In this document: piece after piece, positions 51,687 through 59,690 of the stretch
Layout: each line of letters opens with the position of its first letter
Numbering within the stretch: the first letter of the stretch is position 1
Assembly: GCA_963781345.1 (NCBI GenBank)
Contig: CAWAFQ010000003.1
Coordinates: 62,001 to 126,000, forward strand
Length of the DNA: 64,000 nt
Origin: JBBRHQ01 sp963781345
GTDB lineage: Bacteria; Actinomycetota; Thermoleophilia; Solirubrobacterales; 70-9
Direction of reading: 5' to 3'
Translations under genes and position numbers: made by a program
Notes under the pieces: generated by a model
What the model was told of the DNA's origin: nothing
The model's database searches: none
Seen by the model: only the letters and a program-made list of their open reading frames with translations

Positions 51687-51784
51687 CGCCTCTCCCAGCG
51701 GGTGGCGCGGAATGGGGGGACCACTCGGCGACCAGCCGAGGGGTGGTGGGCCCAATTCCGTGACAGGACCCGCTGGCCGAGGCG
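51687..51784 (-). ncRNA. Structured intergenic element, copy 1 (mraY-murD)
   Basis: 98 nt with nested helices. The outer stem pairs CGCCTC (51687-51692) with GAGGCG (51779-51784), then after a 2-by-2 internal loop CCAGCGGGT (51695-51703) with ACCCGCTGG (51768-51776). A middle stem CGGAAT/ATTCCG plus GGG/CCC and an apical hairpin CCAC-TCGGC/GCCGA-(GGG)-GTGG follow. Compared with copy 2 at 55694-55794 two base pairs change on both sides. It begins 11 bp after the mraY stop in the direction of transcription. Confidence 0.65.
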
Positions 51785-51795
51785 ATCGAGGTGGC

Positions 51796-52770
51796 TCAGC
51801 GCCCGATCGAGTGCTGATAGAGCGAGAACCCGATCCCCGAGCAGACCGCGGCGATGATCCAGAACCGCAGCATGATCTTGGTCTCCGACCAGGCCATCAT
51901 CTCGAAGTGGTGGTGCAGCGGCGCCATCAGCAGAACACGGCGGCGGAACGTCTTGAAGGCGAAGACCTGAATCGCCACCGAGAGCGCCTCGATCACGAAG
52001 ATGCCGCCGATGATGACCAGCAGGATCTCGGTCTGGGTCATCACCGCGAGCGCGCCGATCGCGCCCCCGAGCCCGAGCGACCCGGTGTCGCCCATGAATA
52101 TCGACGCCGGGAAGGAATTGAACCAGAGGAAGCCGATGCAGGCCCCGACAAGGCACGAGGAGAGCAGGGCCAGATCCTGCTGGCTGTTGGTGACGAATGT
52201 GATCCCGGTGTAGGCGAGCAGGACGATCGCGCACGACCCCGCGGCGAGGCCGTCGAGGCCGTCGGTGAGGTTGACGCCGTTGGAGGTTCCGGCGATGACG
52301 AAGAAGACGAGGATGAAATAGAGGACCGGCCCGAGATCGATGCTCGCCTCGCCGATGCGGAAGTAGAGAATCGGCTCGAGGCCGACCTCGTGTCGCGCCA
52401 CCCACCACAGCGCCATCGCCAGCAGCACCTGGAGGCCGAGCTTGTAGCGGGCCGAGAGCCCCAGGGAGCGCCGCTTGACGATCTTGACGTAGTCGTCGGC
52501 GAAGCCGATCGCCGCGCAGCCGAGGGCGACCCCGAAGACGGCGAGGCTCTGCGCATCGCGGCTCGAGAGCACCAGGTAGGGAACGCAGATCGAGGCGAAG
52601 ATGATGAGGCCGCCCATCGTCGGCGTCCCCGCCTTGGCGTGATGCTCCTCCGGGCCTTCCTCGCGGATGTGCTGGCCGAACTCGCGCACCCGCAGGTACT
52701 CGATGAACTTCGGGCCGAGGAAGATGCAGATCAGCATCGCCGCCATCCCCGAGATCAGGACTTCGCCCAT
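51796..52770 (-). CDS. mraY: Phospho-N-acetylmuramoyl-pentapeptide transferase MraY
   Basis: 324 residues, polytopic: FLGPKFIEYLRVREFGQHIREEGP at the start, then AGTPTMGGLIIF, IGFADDYVKIVKRRSLGL (DDxxK/R motif), NGVNLTDGLDGLAAG (NLTDGxDGLA), SIFMGDTGSLGLGG and APLHHHFE (HHH motif) complete the active site. It makes lipid I. ATG 52770 fits the family N-terminus; a TTG at 52815 in the same frame lies in the loop of a strong hairpin and is unlikely. AGGAGG lies 11 bases upstream of the ATG. Confidence 0.96.
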   Translation of the reverse strand: MGEVLISGMAAMLICIFLGPKFIEYLRVREFGQHIREEGPEEHHAKAGTPTMGGLIIFASICVPYLVLSSRDAQSLAVFGVALGCAAIGFADDYVKIVKRRSLGLSARYKLGLQVLLAMALWWVARHEVGLEPILYFRIGEASIDLGPVLYFILVFFVIAGTSNGVNLTDGLDGLAAGSCAIVLLAYTGITFVTNSQQDLALLSSCLVGACIGFLWFNSFPASIFMGDTGSLGLGGAIGALAVMTQTEILLVIIGGIFVIEALSVAIQVFAFKTFRRRVLLMAPLHHHFEMMAWSETKIMLRFWIIAAVCSGIGFSLYQHSIGR

Positions 52771-52794
52771 GTTAGGCGCCGCCTCCTCTGCTCC

Positions 52795-52849
52795 GCCGGG
52801 GGCAAACTGGATCAACGATGGATTTGCCCCCGGCTCCGCGTCCGGGGGC
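52795..52849 (-). promoter_or_regulatory. Mutually exclusive hairpins in front of mraY (attenuator-like)
   Basis: GCCGGGGGCAAA (52795-52806) and TTTGCCCCCGGC (52823-52834) are perfect 12-bp inverted arms. The middle arm also pairs with CCGGGGGC (52842-52849) through GCCCCCGG (52826-52833). In the mRNA the order is distal arm, shared arm, proximal arm, then AGGAGG and the mraY ATG. Only one of the two stems can form at a time. Confidence 0.6.
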
Positions 52850-52863
52850 GGCTCGGCCTCGAT

Positions 52864-54225
52864 TCACGACGACCCTTTCGAGTCGAGGATCTCCGTCAAT
52901 TCGTCGGCGACGGCCTCGAGGCCGGCTGATCTCGAGCCCTTGACGAGGACGACGTCGCCGGGGTTGAGCTGGGCGGCGAGAAGATCGGCCGCCTCCTGCG
53001 GTGTCGCGACCAGCTCGTCGGGACCGTAATCGCGGGCCGGCTCGCCAACCCCGATCACCATGTCCACGGCGACCTCCCGGGCGTGCTCGCCGACGCCGCG
53101 GTGGTAGGCGGCCGAACCGGGGCCAAGCTCGCCCATCTCGCCGAGGACGGCGAGCCTGCGCGGGGCCTCGACCGAGGCGAGGTGATCGAGCGCCGCACGC
53201 ATTGACACCGGGTTGGCGTTGTAGCAGTCGTTCACGAGAACGATCCCGTCGCCGAGCTCGAGGCGCTCGCCGCGCAGGCGGGAGAAGCCTATATCGGCGC
53301 TGCGGCGAGACATCCGTGCGAGCGAGATCCCGAGCGCGACCCCGGCGCCGATCGCGGCGAGGGCGTTCTCGATGTTGTGTGCCTCGGAGAAGGGAAAACG
53401 GAAGATCTCGCTCTCCTCTCCGGCGCTGATGCGCGCCTCGAGCCCGCCGGGGGTGGCGATCACCCCGGAGGCGCTGACATCTCCCCCCTCGCCGAAGCGG
53501 ACAAGCCTCGGCGCCGCGGAGAGATGGGGCTCGAGCACCCCTGCGTCGGCCGGCACGACCGCGGCGCCGCGCGCCGGGAGGAACCCGAGGATCTCCGCCT
53601 TGACCGCTGCGATCGCCTCCACCGATCCCAGCAGCTCGACGTGGACCGGCCCGATGTTGGTGATCACGGCGACGTCGGGCTCGGCTATCTGCGCCAGCTC
53701 GGCGATCTGCCCGGAGCCTCGCATCGCCATCTCGAGGACCATCACGTCGGTCCCCTCGGGGGCCGCGAGAACGGTCAGCGGCAATCCGATCTCGGTGTTG
53801 AAGTTCTCTTCGCTGGCGTGCACGCGACCGGGAATCAGCGTGCGGGCGATGTCCTTGACCGAGGTCTTGCCGACCGACCCGGTGATCCCCACCACCCTTG
53901 CGCCCAGCTCGCGCCGCCAGGCCCGGGCGAGCGCGCCGAGGGCGACCAGCGGATCGGCGACCGCGAAGACCCAGCCTCCACCCCCCTCGCCCTCGAGGGT
54001 CGCGGCGCTGCCTGCCTCGACCACGACCCCCCAGGCGCCGGCGGCAAGGGCCGCCGGGGCGAACTCGCCGCCGTCGGCGAAATCCCCCCGCAGGCCGAAG
54101 AAGAGATCGCCGGAGCCGGCTTCGCGCGAGTCGATCAGAGCCCGCGACGGGTGTCCGCCGGCCCCCCGGCGGACGACCCGGGCGCCGGTCACCTCGACGA
54201 TCCGCTCAGGTCCCAGCGCCTTCAT
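52864..54225 (-). CDS. murF: UDP-MurNAc-tripeptide-D-Ala-D-Ala ligase
   Basis: 453 residues, Mur ligase: ALIDSREAGSGDLFFGLRG, ATP loop GITGSVGKTSVKDIA, MRGSGQIAELAQIAEPDVAV, TNIGPVHVELLGS, NDCYNANPVSMRAALDHL and VLVKGSRSAGLE. It adds D-Ala-D-Ala. ATG 54225 overlaps the murE stop (ATGA). Confidence 0.97.
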   Translation of the reverse strand: MKALGPERIVEVTGARVVRRGAGGHPSRALIDSREAGSGDLFFGLRGDFADGGEFAPAALAAGAWGVVVEAGSAATLEGEGGGGWVFAVADPLVALGALARAWRRELGARVVGITGSVGKTSVKDIARTLIPGRVHASEENFNTEIGLPLTVLAAPEGTDVMVLEMAMRGSGQIAELAQIAEPDVAVITNIGPVHVELLGSVEAIAAVKAEILGFLPARGAAVVPADAGVLEPHLSAAPRLVRFGEGGDVSASGVIATPGGLEARISAGEESEIFRFPFSEAHNIENALAAIGAGVALGISLARMSRRSADIGFSRLRGERLELGDGIVLVNDCYNANPVSMRAALDHLASVEAPRRLAVLGEMGELGPGSAAYHRGVGEHAREVAVDMVIGVGEPARDYGPDELVATPQEAADLLAAQLNPGDVVLVKGSRSAGLEAVADELTEILDSKGSS

Positions 54226-55667
54226 CCGGCCAGCCCTCGCAGCTCCTCGCGAGCGACCTCGCGGTCGTCGAACGGGATCTTGCGCCCCCCGGCGAACTCC
54301 TGGCCCTGCTCGTGGCCCTTGCCGGCGATCACGACCGTGTCGCCCGGCCCCGCCTCGGCGAGGGCGAGAGCGATCGCCGCCCTGCGGTCCGGCTCGACCT
54401 CGACCCCGTTGCCGCCCGCTCCGGCAACGATCTCGGCGATGATCGCGTCGGGCTGTTCGGATCGCGGGTTGTCGGAGGTGACGACGGCGAGGTCGGAAAG
54501 CTCGGCGGCCACCGCGCCCATCTTCGGGCGCTTGTCGCGGTCGCGGTCGCCGCCGGCGCCGAAGACCGAGATCAGGCGGCCCTCGGTCAGCCGCCGGGCG
54601 GCGCGCAGCACGTTCTCGAGCGAGTCCGGCGTGTGGGCATAGTCGACCAGCACCGCAAAGCCCTGACCCTCATCGATCGGCTCGAAGCGCCCCGGCACCC
54701 GGGCGGCGTCGCGCAGGGCCGCAGCCGCCGCCTCGGCCCCGACCCCCAGCGCCGATGCCGCCGCGATCGCAGCGAGCGCGTTGGCGACGTTGAAATGGCC
54801 GGGCAGGCCGGTCCTCACGGGCAGCGTTCCCTCGGGTCCCTCGAGCACGAAGCTCGCCCCCGACGCGTCGAACCCGACCTCGGTCGCGCGGAAGTCGGCG
54901 GCTGCGCCTTCGGCGGAGAAGGTGATGCAGCCGAACTCCCCGGCGAGGCGGCGGCCGTAGGCGTCGTCGGCGTTGACGACCGACGTCCCGGGGGCGAGCT
55001 CCGCGAAGAGGATCCGCTTGGCGTCGAAGTAGTCCTCCATGCCGGAGTGGAAGTCGAGGTGGTCCTGGGTCAGGTTGGTGAAGAGGGCGACGTCGAATTG
55101 GATCGCGTCGCAGCGGTGAAGCGCGAGCGCGTGCGAGGAGACCTCCATCACACAGGCCGCGTCGCCGGCGTCGAGCATCCGCCTGAACGTCGCCTGCAGG
55201 TCGATCGCCTCGGGCGTCGTCCGCACCACCTCCTCCTCAACCCCGCCGACCACCTGCTTGACGGTGCCGAGCAGCCCGCAGCGGCGCCCTCCCGCCTCGA
55301 GAATCTCGCGCAGCAGAAACGCCGTCGTCGTCTTTCCGTTGGTCCCGGTGATCCCGGCCATCGCCAGCTCCGAAGTCGGCTCCCCGAAGAACCGCGCCGC
55401 GATCGGCGCCATCGCCGCGCGCACGCTCTCGACCCGGATCTGGGGCACTGCAAGATCCAGCTCCCGCTCCACCACCAGCGCCGAGGCCCCGGCCTCGACC
55501 GCCGCAGGAGCAAAGTCATGCCCATCCGAGGTGAACCCCGGCACGCAGAAGTACAGCTTCCCCTCCCCCGCCTTTCTGCTGTCGTAGGCGAGGTCCAGGA
55601 TCTCGACCCCGAGATCCCCCGAGGTCCCGGCGACGCCCGTCCCCTCGATCAGCTCGCTCAGTTTCAC
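54222..55667 (-). CDS. murE: UDP-MurNAc-L-Ala-D-Glu:meso-diaminopimelate ligase
   Basis: 481 residues, Mur ligase: DSRKAGEGKLYFCVPG, ATP loop GITGTNGKTTTAFLL, EVSSHALALHRCDAI, TNLTQDHLDFHSGMEDYFDAK (seen in parts), VDYAHTPDSLENVL. The substrate motif is SDNPRSEQP; DNPR is the signature of meso-DAP-adding enzymes, so the cell wall is probably DAP type. GTG start at 55667. The 125-bp gap before it contains structured element copy 2. Confidence 0.97.
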   Translation of the reverse strand: MKLSELIEGTGVAGTSGDLGVEILDLAYDSRKAGEGKLYFCVPGFTSDGHDFAPAAVEAGASALVVERELDLAVPQIRVESVRAAMAPIAARFFGEPTSELAMAGITGTNGKTTTAFLLREILEAGGRRCGLLGTVKQVVGGVEEEVVRTTPEAIDLQATFRRMLDAGDAACVMEVSSHALALHRCDAIQFDVALFTNLTQDHLDFHSGMEDYFDAKRILFAELAPGTSVVNADDAYGRRLAGEFGCITFSAEGAAADFRATEVGFDASGASFVLEGPEGTLPVRTGLPGHFNVANALAAIAAASALGVGAEAAAAALRDAARVPGRFEPIDEGQGFAVLVDYAHTPDSLENVLRAARRLTEGRLISVFGAGGDRDRDKRPKMGAVAAELSDLAVVTSDNPRSEQPDAIIAEIVAGAGGNGVEVEPDRRAAIALALAEAGPGDTVVIAGKGHEQGQEFAGGRKIPFDDREVAREELRGLAG

Positions 55668-55693
55668 GCCGCCGATTCTAGGGTCGCCCCTGG

Positions 55694-55794
55694 AGGCCTC
55701 TCCCGGCGGGTGGCGCGAATGGGGGGACCACCACTCGGCTTGCGCCGAGGGGTGGTGGGCCCAATCCCGTGACAGGAACCGCCGGCCGAGGCCT
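55694..55794 (-). ncRNA. Structured intergenic element, copy 2 (ftsI-murE)
   Basis: 101 nt. Outer stem AGGCCTC (55694-55700) with GAGGCCT (55788-55794); next CCGGCGG (55703-55709) with CCGCCGG (55779-55785); apical hairpin CCACCAC-TCGGC (55728-55739) with GCCGA-(GGG)-GTGGTGG (55744-55758). Read on the mRNA-sense minus strand the apical loop is GCAA, a GNRA tetraloop. The first arm overlaps the ftsI stop codon, and the element ends 26 bp before murE. Single-stranded segments such as GTGACAGGA are identical to copy 1. Confidence 0.65.
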
Positions 55795-57445
55795 ACTGAG
55801 GCGCGATCCCCAGATACGGCAACGCGAAGGAAGCGATCTCACCGAACGCCGGCGCCGCCACCGACCCCCCGTAGATATCCCCCTGCGGCTGGTCGACGAT
55901 CACGGCAACCAGCAGCTTCGGGTCCTTCGCCGGCGCGAAGCCGATGAAGGAGGCGACGTACTTGGTCTTCGAGTAGGTGCCGTTCTCGGCGACCTCGGCG
56001 GTGCCGGTCTTGCCGGCGAGGGTGTAGCCGGGGACGCTGACCTCCGAGGCGGTGCCTCCGGCGGCGAGCACGCCCTCGAGCATCGTTCTGATCTCGGAGG
56101 CCACGTTGGGGTCGATCACACGCTTGCCGCGCGGCTCGTGCACCGGGGCGCCGTGGATGCTCTCGATCAACTGGGGCGTGCGCAGGATGCCCCCGTTGGC
56201 GATCGCGTCGTATGCGGCGACCATCTGCATCGGGGTCACCGAGAGCCCCTGGCCCATCGGCAGGTTGCCCATGGTCGAGCCGGAGTACTCGTCGAGTGAG
56301 GGAACCAGGCCCTGCTCCTCGGCCGGGAACCGGACCCCGGTCGGGCGGCCGAAGCCGAAACGGCTGATCCAGCGGCTGAAGCGCTCGGCCCCGACCTCGA
56401 GGCCGATCGTCACCGCGCCGACGTTCGAGGACTCGGCGAGGATCTGGGCCGTCGTCAGGGTCACGGTCGGGCGCGCCTCGGCGTCGGAGATCGTGCGGTC
56501 GGCGACCTGGATCGAGGGCGCCAGTGTGAACGAAGTCTCCGGGGTCACGAGCTTGTCCTCGAGCGCGGCGGAGACGGTGAAGGCCTTGAAGGTCGAGCCC
56601 GGCTCGTAGGTGAAGCCGGTGGCGCGGTTCTGGAGGTCCTCGGGGCTGGCGTTTCCGAGGTCGGTGGGATCGACCGGCGGCCAGTTCGCCATCGCCAGCA
56701 CCTTTGAGGTGCGTGGGTCCATGACGATCGCGGTCGCGCCCTTCGGCGCGTAGGTCGCGCCGACTCCCGCGAGCACCTTCTCCGTCTCGGCCTGGATCGC
56801 GGAGTCGAGGGTGAGCTGGACGTCGTGGCCGTCGCTGGCGTCGCTGACCGCGTCGAGACGGATCGGGTCCCCGAGGGCGTCCATCACCACCCTGCGCTCG
56901 CCGTCGGTGCCGTGAAGGATCCCGTCCTCGCCGGCCTCGAGCCCGGTCAGCGCCTGGTTGTCGACGCCGACCGCGCCCACCACCTGCGCCGCGAGCTCGC
57001 CCTGCGGATAGGTGCGGCGGCTGTCGGGGAGCTGGCCGATCCCGGGGAGCTTCAGCGCGGCGATCTCATCCGCCGTCTTCAGGTCGACCTTGCGCGCGAT
57101 GTAGGCGAAGCCGGAGTTCTCGTCGAGAGCATGGAGCACGTCGGAGCGGCTGATGTCGAGCAGCGAGGCGAGCTTCTCCGCAGTCTGGCGCGGGCGCTTG
57201 ACCTGGTAGGGGGTCGCGTAGATCGACGCTGCGTCCTCGGAGACGGCCAGCTCGCGGCCGCGGCGATCGAGTATCCGCCCGCGCAGGCCCGGGACGGTGA
57301 CCGTCGCCTCCTGCTGGCTGACCGCCTGAGAGGCGAGGGTCGAGCCCTGCACCCCCTGCAACCAGAAGGCGCGGCCGAGGACGATCGTGAAGCAGAGGAT
57401 GAATCCCGCGAACAGGAGCCCGATTCGGCGCTCGATCAGGCGCAC
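55793..57445 (-). CDS. ftsI: Septal peptidoglycan transpeptidase FtsI (PBP3-type)
   Basis: 550 residues. One N-terminal membrane helix (IGLLFAGFILCFTIVLGRAF), a pedestal domain (GLRGRILDRRGRELAVSEDA), then the transpeptidase domain with EPGSTFKAFT (SxxK nucleophile), ESSNVG (SxN) and AGKTGTAEV (KTG). There is no PASTA domain after it. Class B PBP of the divisome, partner of FtsW. GTG start at 57445, 10 bp after ftsL. Confidence 0.97.
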   Translation of the reverse strand: MRLIERRIGLLFAGFILCFTIVLGRAFWLQGVQGSTLASQAVSQQEATVTVPGLRGRILDRRGRELAVSEDAASIYATPYQVKRPRQTAEKLASLLDISRSDVLHALDENSGFAYIARKVDLKTADEIAALKLPGIGQLPDSRRTYPQGELAAQVVGAVGVDNQALTGLEAGEDGILHGTDGERRVVMDALGDPIRLDAVSDASDGHDVQLTLDSAIQAETEKVLAGVGATYAPKGATAIVMDPRTSKVLAMANWPPVDPTDLGNASPEDLQNRATGFTYEPGSTFKAFTVSAALEDKLVTPETSFTLAPSIQVADRTISDAEARPTVTLTTAQILAESSNVGAVTIGLEVGAERFSRWISRFGFGRPTGVRFPAEEQGLVPSLDEYSGSTMGNLPMGQGLSVTPMQMVAAYDAIANGGILRTPQLIESIHGAPVHEPRGKRVIDPNVASEIRTMLEGVLAAGGTASEVSVPGYTLAGKTGTAEVAENGTYSKTKYVASFIGFAPAKDPKLLVAVIVDQPQGDIYGGSVAAPAFGEIASFALPYLGIAPQ

Positions 57446-57455
57446 CCGCAGCCCC

Positions 57456-57971
57456 CTATCCCGAGAGCGCGGCGAGTCGGCGGGCTGCGGTCGCGACCGC
57501 CTCGCGACCGGCGTCGCGGTAGGTGATATCGGCCGTGGACGGGGTCGCCAGCCCGAGGCTCGAGGCGGCCGACTGGACCCGGTCGATTGTGAGCAGCTGG
57601 GCCTCGCGCGCTTGCAGGACCGAGTTCTCCTGGCCGAGCGTCTGGATGTCCTGGCCGATCTTGCCCGCCGATGCGGTCAGGCTCAGGGTGGCGACGTTGA
57701 GTGCGACGATTCCGATCAGGAGAATCCCGAGGACGGGGATCCAGGCGCGGCCGCGGGTGAGCCGCACGATCGCCCCGGAGTCGGGAAGCTGGCGCACGGC
57801 GACCGCGGTGCGGCCGACGGCGAGCGGAATCAGGTGCCCCCCGGGGGGCGTCGAGAGGTTGGCGTGGCGGCGAGGCGCGGACCGGGAGCGGCGAGGCGTG
57901 GCCGGCTTGCGCTTCGGGCGCGGACGCGGAGGGGCGGGGCTGCGGCTCGGTGCCGGGGCGGCGGCGCCCAT
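57456..57971 (-). CDS. ftsL: Cell division protein FtsL-like
   Basis: 171 residues: a long basic Pro/Arg-rich cytosolic region (to about residue 73), one membrane helix (AWIPVLGILLIGIVALNVATL) and a short extracytoplasmic coiled coil (KIGQDIQTLGQENSVLQAREAQLL) with a C-terminal tail. This is the FtsL/septum-formation-initiator layout; sequence identity in this family is low, so the name rests on position between rsmH and ftsI. ATG overlaps the rsmH stop (ATGA). Confidence 0.82.
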   Translation of the reverse strand: MGAAAPAPSRSPAPPRPRPKRKPATPRRSRSAPRRHANLSTPPGGHLIPLAVGRTAVAVRQLPDSGAIVRLTRGRAWIPVLGILLIGIVALNVATLSLTASAGKIGQDIQTLGQENSVLQAREAQLLTIDRVQSAASSLGLATPSTADITYRDAGREAVATAARRLAALSG

Positions 57972-58942
57972 CAGCTGACCTCCTGCCCTTCGTCGAGCTT
58001 GATGGCGACCCGTAGGTGCGCCGAGCGTGAGCGCGGGTTCTCCGACATCTCCTCGGGGCTCGGCGAGACCGCGCGGCGGGTCAGCAACTCGGCCTCGGGC
58101 TCGTGCCCGCAGACGCAGACGGGCAGCTCCGGCGGGCAGACGCAGCCGCGGGCGCGATCGGCGAGGAAGCGCTTGACCGGGCGGTCCTCGAGCGAGTGGA
58201 AGGAGATCGCCGCGAGCCGGCCCCCTGTGCGCAGCAGCTCCCAGGCGCCGAGGAGCCCCTGCTCGAGCGAGTCGAGCTCGCCGTTGACGGCGATCCGGAT
58301 CGCCTGGAAGGTCCGCTTCGCCGGATGGCCGCCACCGAAGCGCGCCGACGCCGGCATTCCCGCCTTGACCGCCGCGACCAGCTCGGATGTCGAGGAGAGC
58401 GGGCGGCGGCGGACGATCTCACGGGCGATGCCGCCGGCGTGGCGCTCCTCGCCGAAGCGGCGCAGGACCTGTGCGATCCGCGACTCGGGCCACTCGTTGA
58501 CGAGGTCGGCCGCCGAGAACGACTGGCCGGGGTCCATCCGCATGTCGAGGGGTGCGTCATAGGAATAGGAGAAGCCCCGCTCCCAGGCGTCGAGTTGGGC
58601 AGATGACATTCCGAGGTCCATGTAGACCATGTCCGCGACGAAGCCTTCGCCGTCGAGTAGGCGGAGACCTTCCGCGAAGTCGGCGCGAAGGAAGCGCATC
58701 TCGCACGGCGCATCGGCCTCGAGATCGGCGAATCTGGCCTCGGCGGCCGGGTCGCGGTCTATGCAGACCAGGGTCCCGGTGGGCCCGAGGCGGTCGGCGA
58801 GCAGGCGGGCGTGGCCGCCGGCGCCGAAGGTGCAGTCGACCGCGGTCTCCCCCGGCTGCGGCGCCAGCAGGTCGACCAGCTCGGTGGCGAGGACGGGGAC
58901 GTGGTCGGTCGGCATGTAGGTAAGGGTGGCGGTTGCGCTCAT
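57971..58942 (-). CDS. rsmH: 16S rRNA (cytosine-1402-N4) methyltransferase RsmH
   Basis: 323 residues: HVPVLATELVDLLAPQPGE, DCTFGAGGHARLLADRL (SAM loop), MDLGMSSAQLDAWERGFSY, RIAVNGELDSLEQGL and ISFHSLEDRPVKRFL. It methylates N4 of C1402 in 16S rRNA. ATG at 58942 overlaps the mraZ stop (ATGA); an in-frame ATG nine codons later also precedes the conserved part. Confidence 0.97.
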   Translation of the reverse strand: MSATATLTYMPTDHVPVLATELVDLLAPQPGETAVDCTFGAGGHARLLADRLGPTGTLVCIDRDPAAEARFADLEADAPCEMRFLRADFAEGLRLLDGEGFVADMVYMDLGMSSAQLDAWERGFSYSYDAPLDMRMDPGQSFSAADLVNEWPESRIAQVLRRFGEERHAGGIAREIVRRRPLSSTSELVAAVKAGMPASARFGGGHPAKRTFQAIRIAVNGELDSLEQGLLGAWELLRTGGRLAAISFHSLEDRPVKRFLADRARGCVCPPELPVCVCGHEPEAELLTRRAVSPSPEEMSENPRSRSAHLRVAIKLDEGQEVS

Positions 58943-59376
58943 TCGGAGGCTCCGGAGAGGCCCTCGGCGATCCGCGGGGCCTCCTCGTCGAGCTCGGCCT
59001 CCTGCTCGGCCCAGGCCTTGGCGTCCCAGATCTCCAGGTACTCACCGGCCCCGACGACGACGCACTCGGAGCCCAGCCCGGCGTGCTCGAGCAGCGGCTT
59101 GGGGAGCCTTACCCGGCCCGCCGAGTCGATCTTCTCGTCAAAGGAGCCGCCGTGGAAGCGCCTGCGCAGGCGGCGGGCGTCGGCGCCGAAGGGGCTGTGG
59201 GGGGCGAGAAAGCGCTCCGAGAGGCCGTCGTACTCCTCGGGCGTATACAGCCAGACGCAGGGGTCGAAGCCTTTGGAGAGAACCACCCCATCAGCCAGCG
59301 CGGCGCGGAACCTTGCCGGAACCGTGAGGCGATCCTTGGAGTCGAGACTGTGCTCGTAGAGACCCCTGAAAGCCAA
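58939..59376 (-). CDS. mraZ: Transcriptional regulator MraZ
   Basis: 145 residues, two SpoVT/AbrB-like beta-barrel repeats: AFRGLYEHSLDSKDRLTVPARFR and the second repeat SAGRVRLPKPLLEHAGL, each with the DxxxR-type motif (DSKDR, DSAGR). MraZ rings bind tandem TGGG-type boxes at their own promoter and repress the dcw operon. The start is the TTG at 59376, which gives the usual N-terminus and has AAAGGA nine bases upstream; the longer frame reads into the leader. Its operator is at 59478-59502. Confidence 0.95.
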   Translation of the reverse strand: MAFRGLYEHSLDSKDRLTVPARFRAALADGVVLSKGFDPCVWLYTPEEYDGLSERFLAPHSPFGADARRLRRRFHGGSFDEKIDSAGRVRLPKPLLEHAGLGSECVVVGAGEYLEIWDAKAWAEQEAELDEEAPRIAEGLSGASE

Positions 59377-59477
59377 CTCGAGAAGTCCTTTCCTGGCGTG
59401 GGGGTGGGAAGAGTTCGGACCGAGGTGGTGAAGTGGGAGGAGCCTCACCACCCCGGTCCTTTGGCTTCAACTCGGGA

Positions 59478-59502
59478 CCCACGCTAACCCACAGAGCCCC
59501 AC
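59478..59502 (-). promoter_or_regulatory. MraZ operator: three GTGGG boxes at 10-bp period
   Basis: On the minus strand GTGGG occurs at 59502-59498, 59492-59488 and 59482-59478, separated by exactly five bases each time. This matches the direct-repeat TGGGN5 boxes that MraZ is known to bind in other bacteria. The boxes lie in the spacer and over the -10 element of the mraZ promoter, so bound MraZ should block RNA polymerase. Confidence 0.85.
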
Positions 59503-59509
59503 TTTGCAA
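59481..59509 (-). promoter_or_regulatory. mraZ/dcw promoter, TTGCAA-N17-TAGCGT
   Basis: TTGCAA (59509-59504), a 17-bp spacer and TAGCGT (59486-59481) on the minus strand. Spacing is optimal and the -10 is of TAnnnT type, like the ftsZ promoter. The transcription start would be near 59474. Confidence 0.7.
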
Positions 59510-59690
59510 CACAACACTGGTCGAGGATTTCAGGCGATCCGTCGGACGGAACTGTTAGCCCCCTCCGAAATCCGCCGCATTCGGCGTTGCAGAGGCGTTT
59601 TCGGGCGATCGCACCAGACCCCGCATGCCCCGCAGCTGGGCCCCCTGGTGCAACCCACCTTGCAGAAAGGGATCGAATAGATTGCCCGCG

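Larger units (their letters stand above)
59377..59690. other. 314-bp divergent region between mraZ and an unknown membrane protein gene
   Basis: The minus-strand half holds the mraZ promoter with the MraZ boxes and a leader of about 100 nt. The plus-strand half (59520-59690) must drive the membrane protein gene, but I see no convincing -35/-10 pair there and no RNA gene. Confidence 0.6.

Noticed and set aside
52771..52815. Longer MraY starting at TTG 52815
   Set aside because: The extra codons lie in the loop and arm of a perfect 12-bp inverted repeat, and the family N-terminus fits ATG 52770.
50572..52929. A 785-codon plus-strand frame antisense to murD/mraY
   Set aside because: Spans several real genes and the intergenic element; no motif or ribosome-binding site.
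53898..55772. A 624-codon plus-strand frame over murE/murF
   Set aside because: Antisense to two complete Mur ligases; no recognisable domain.
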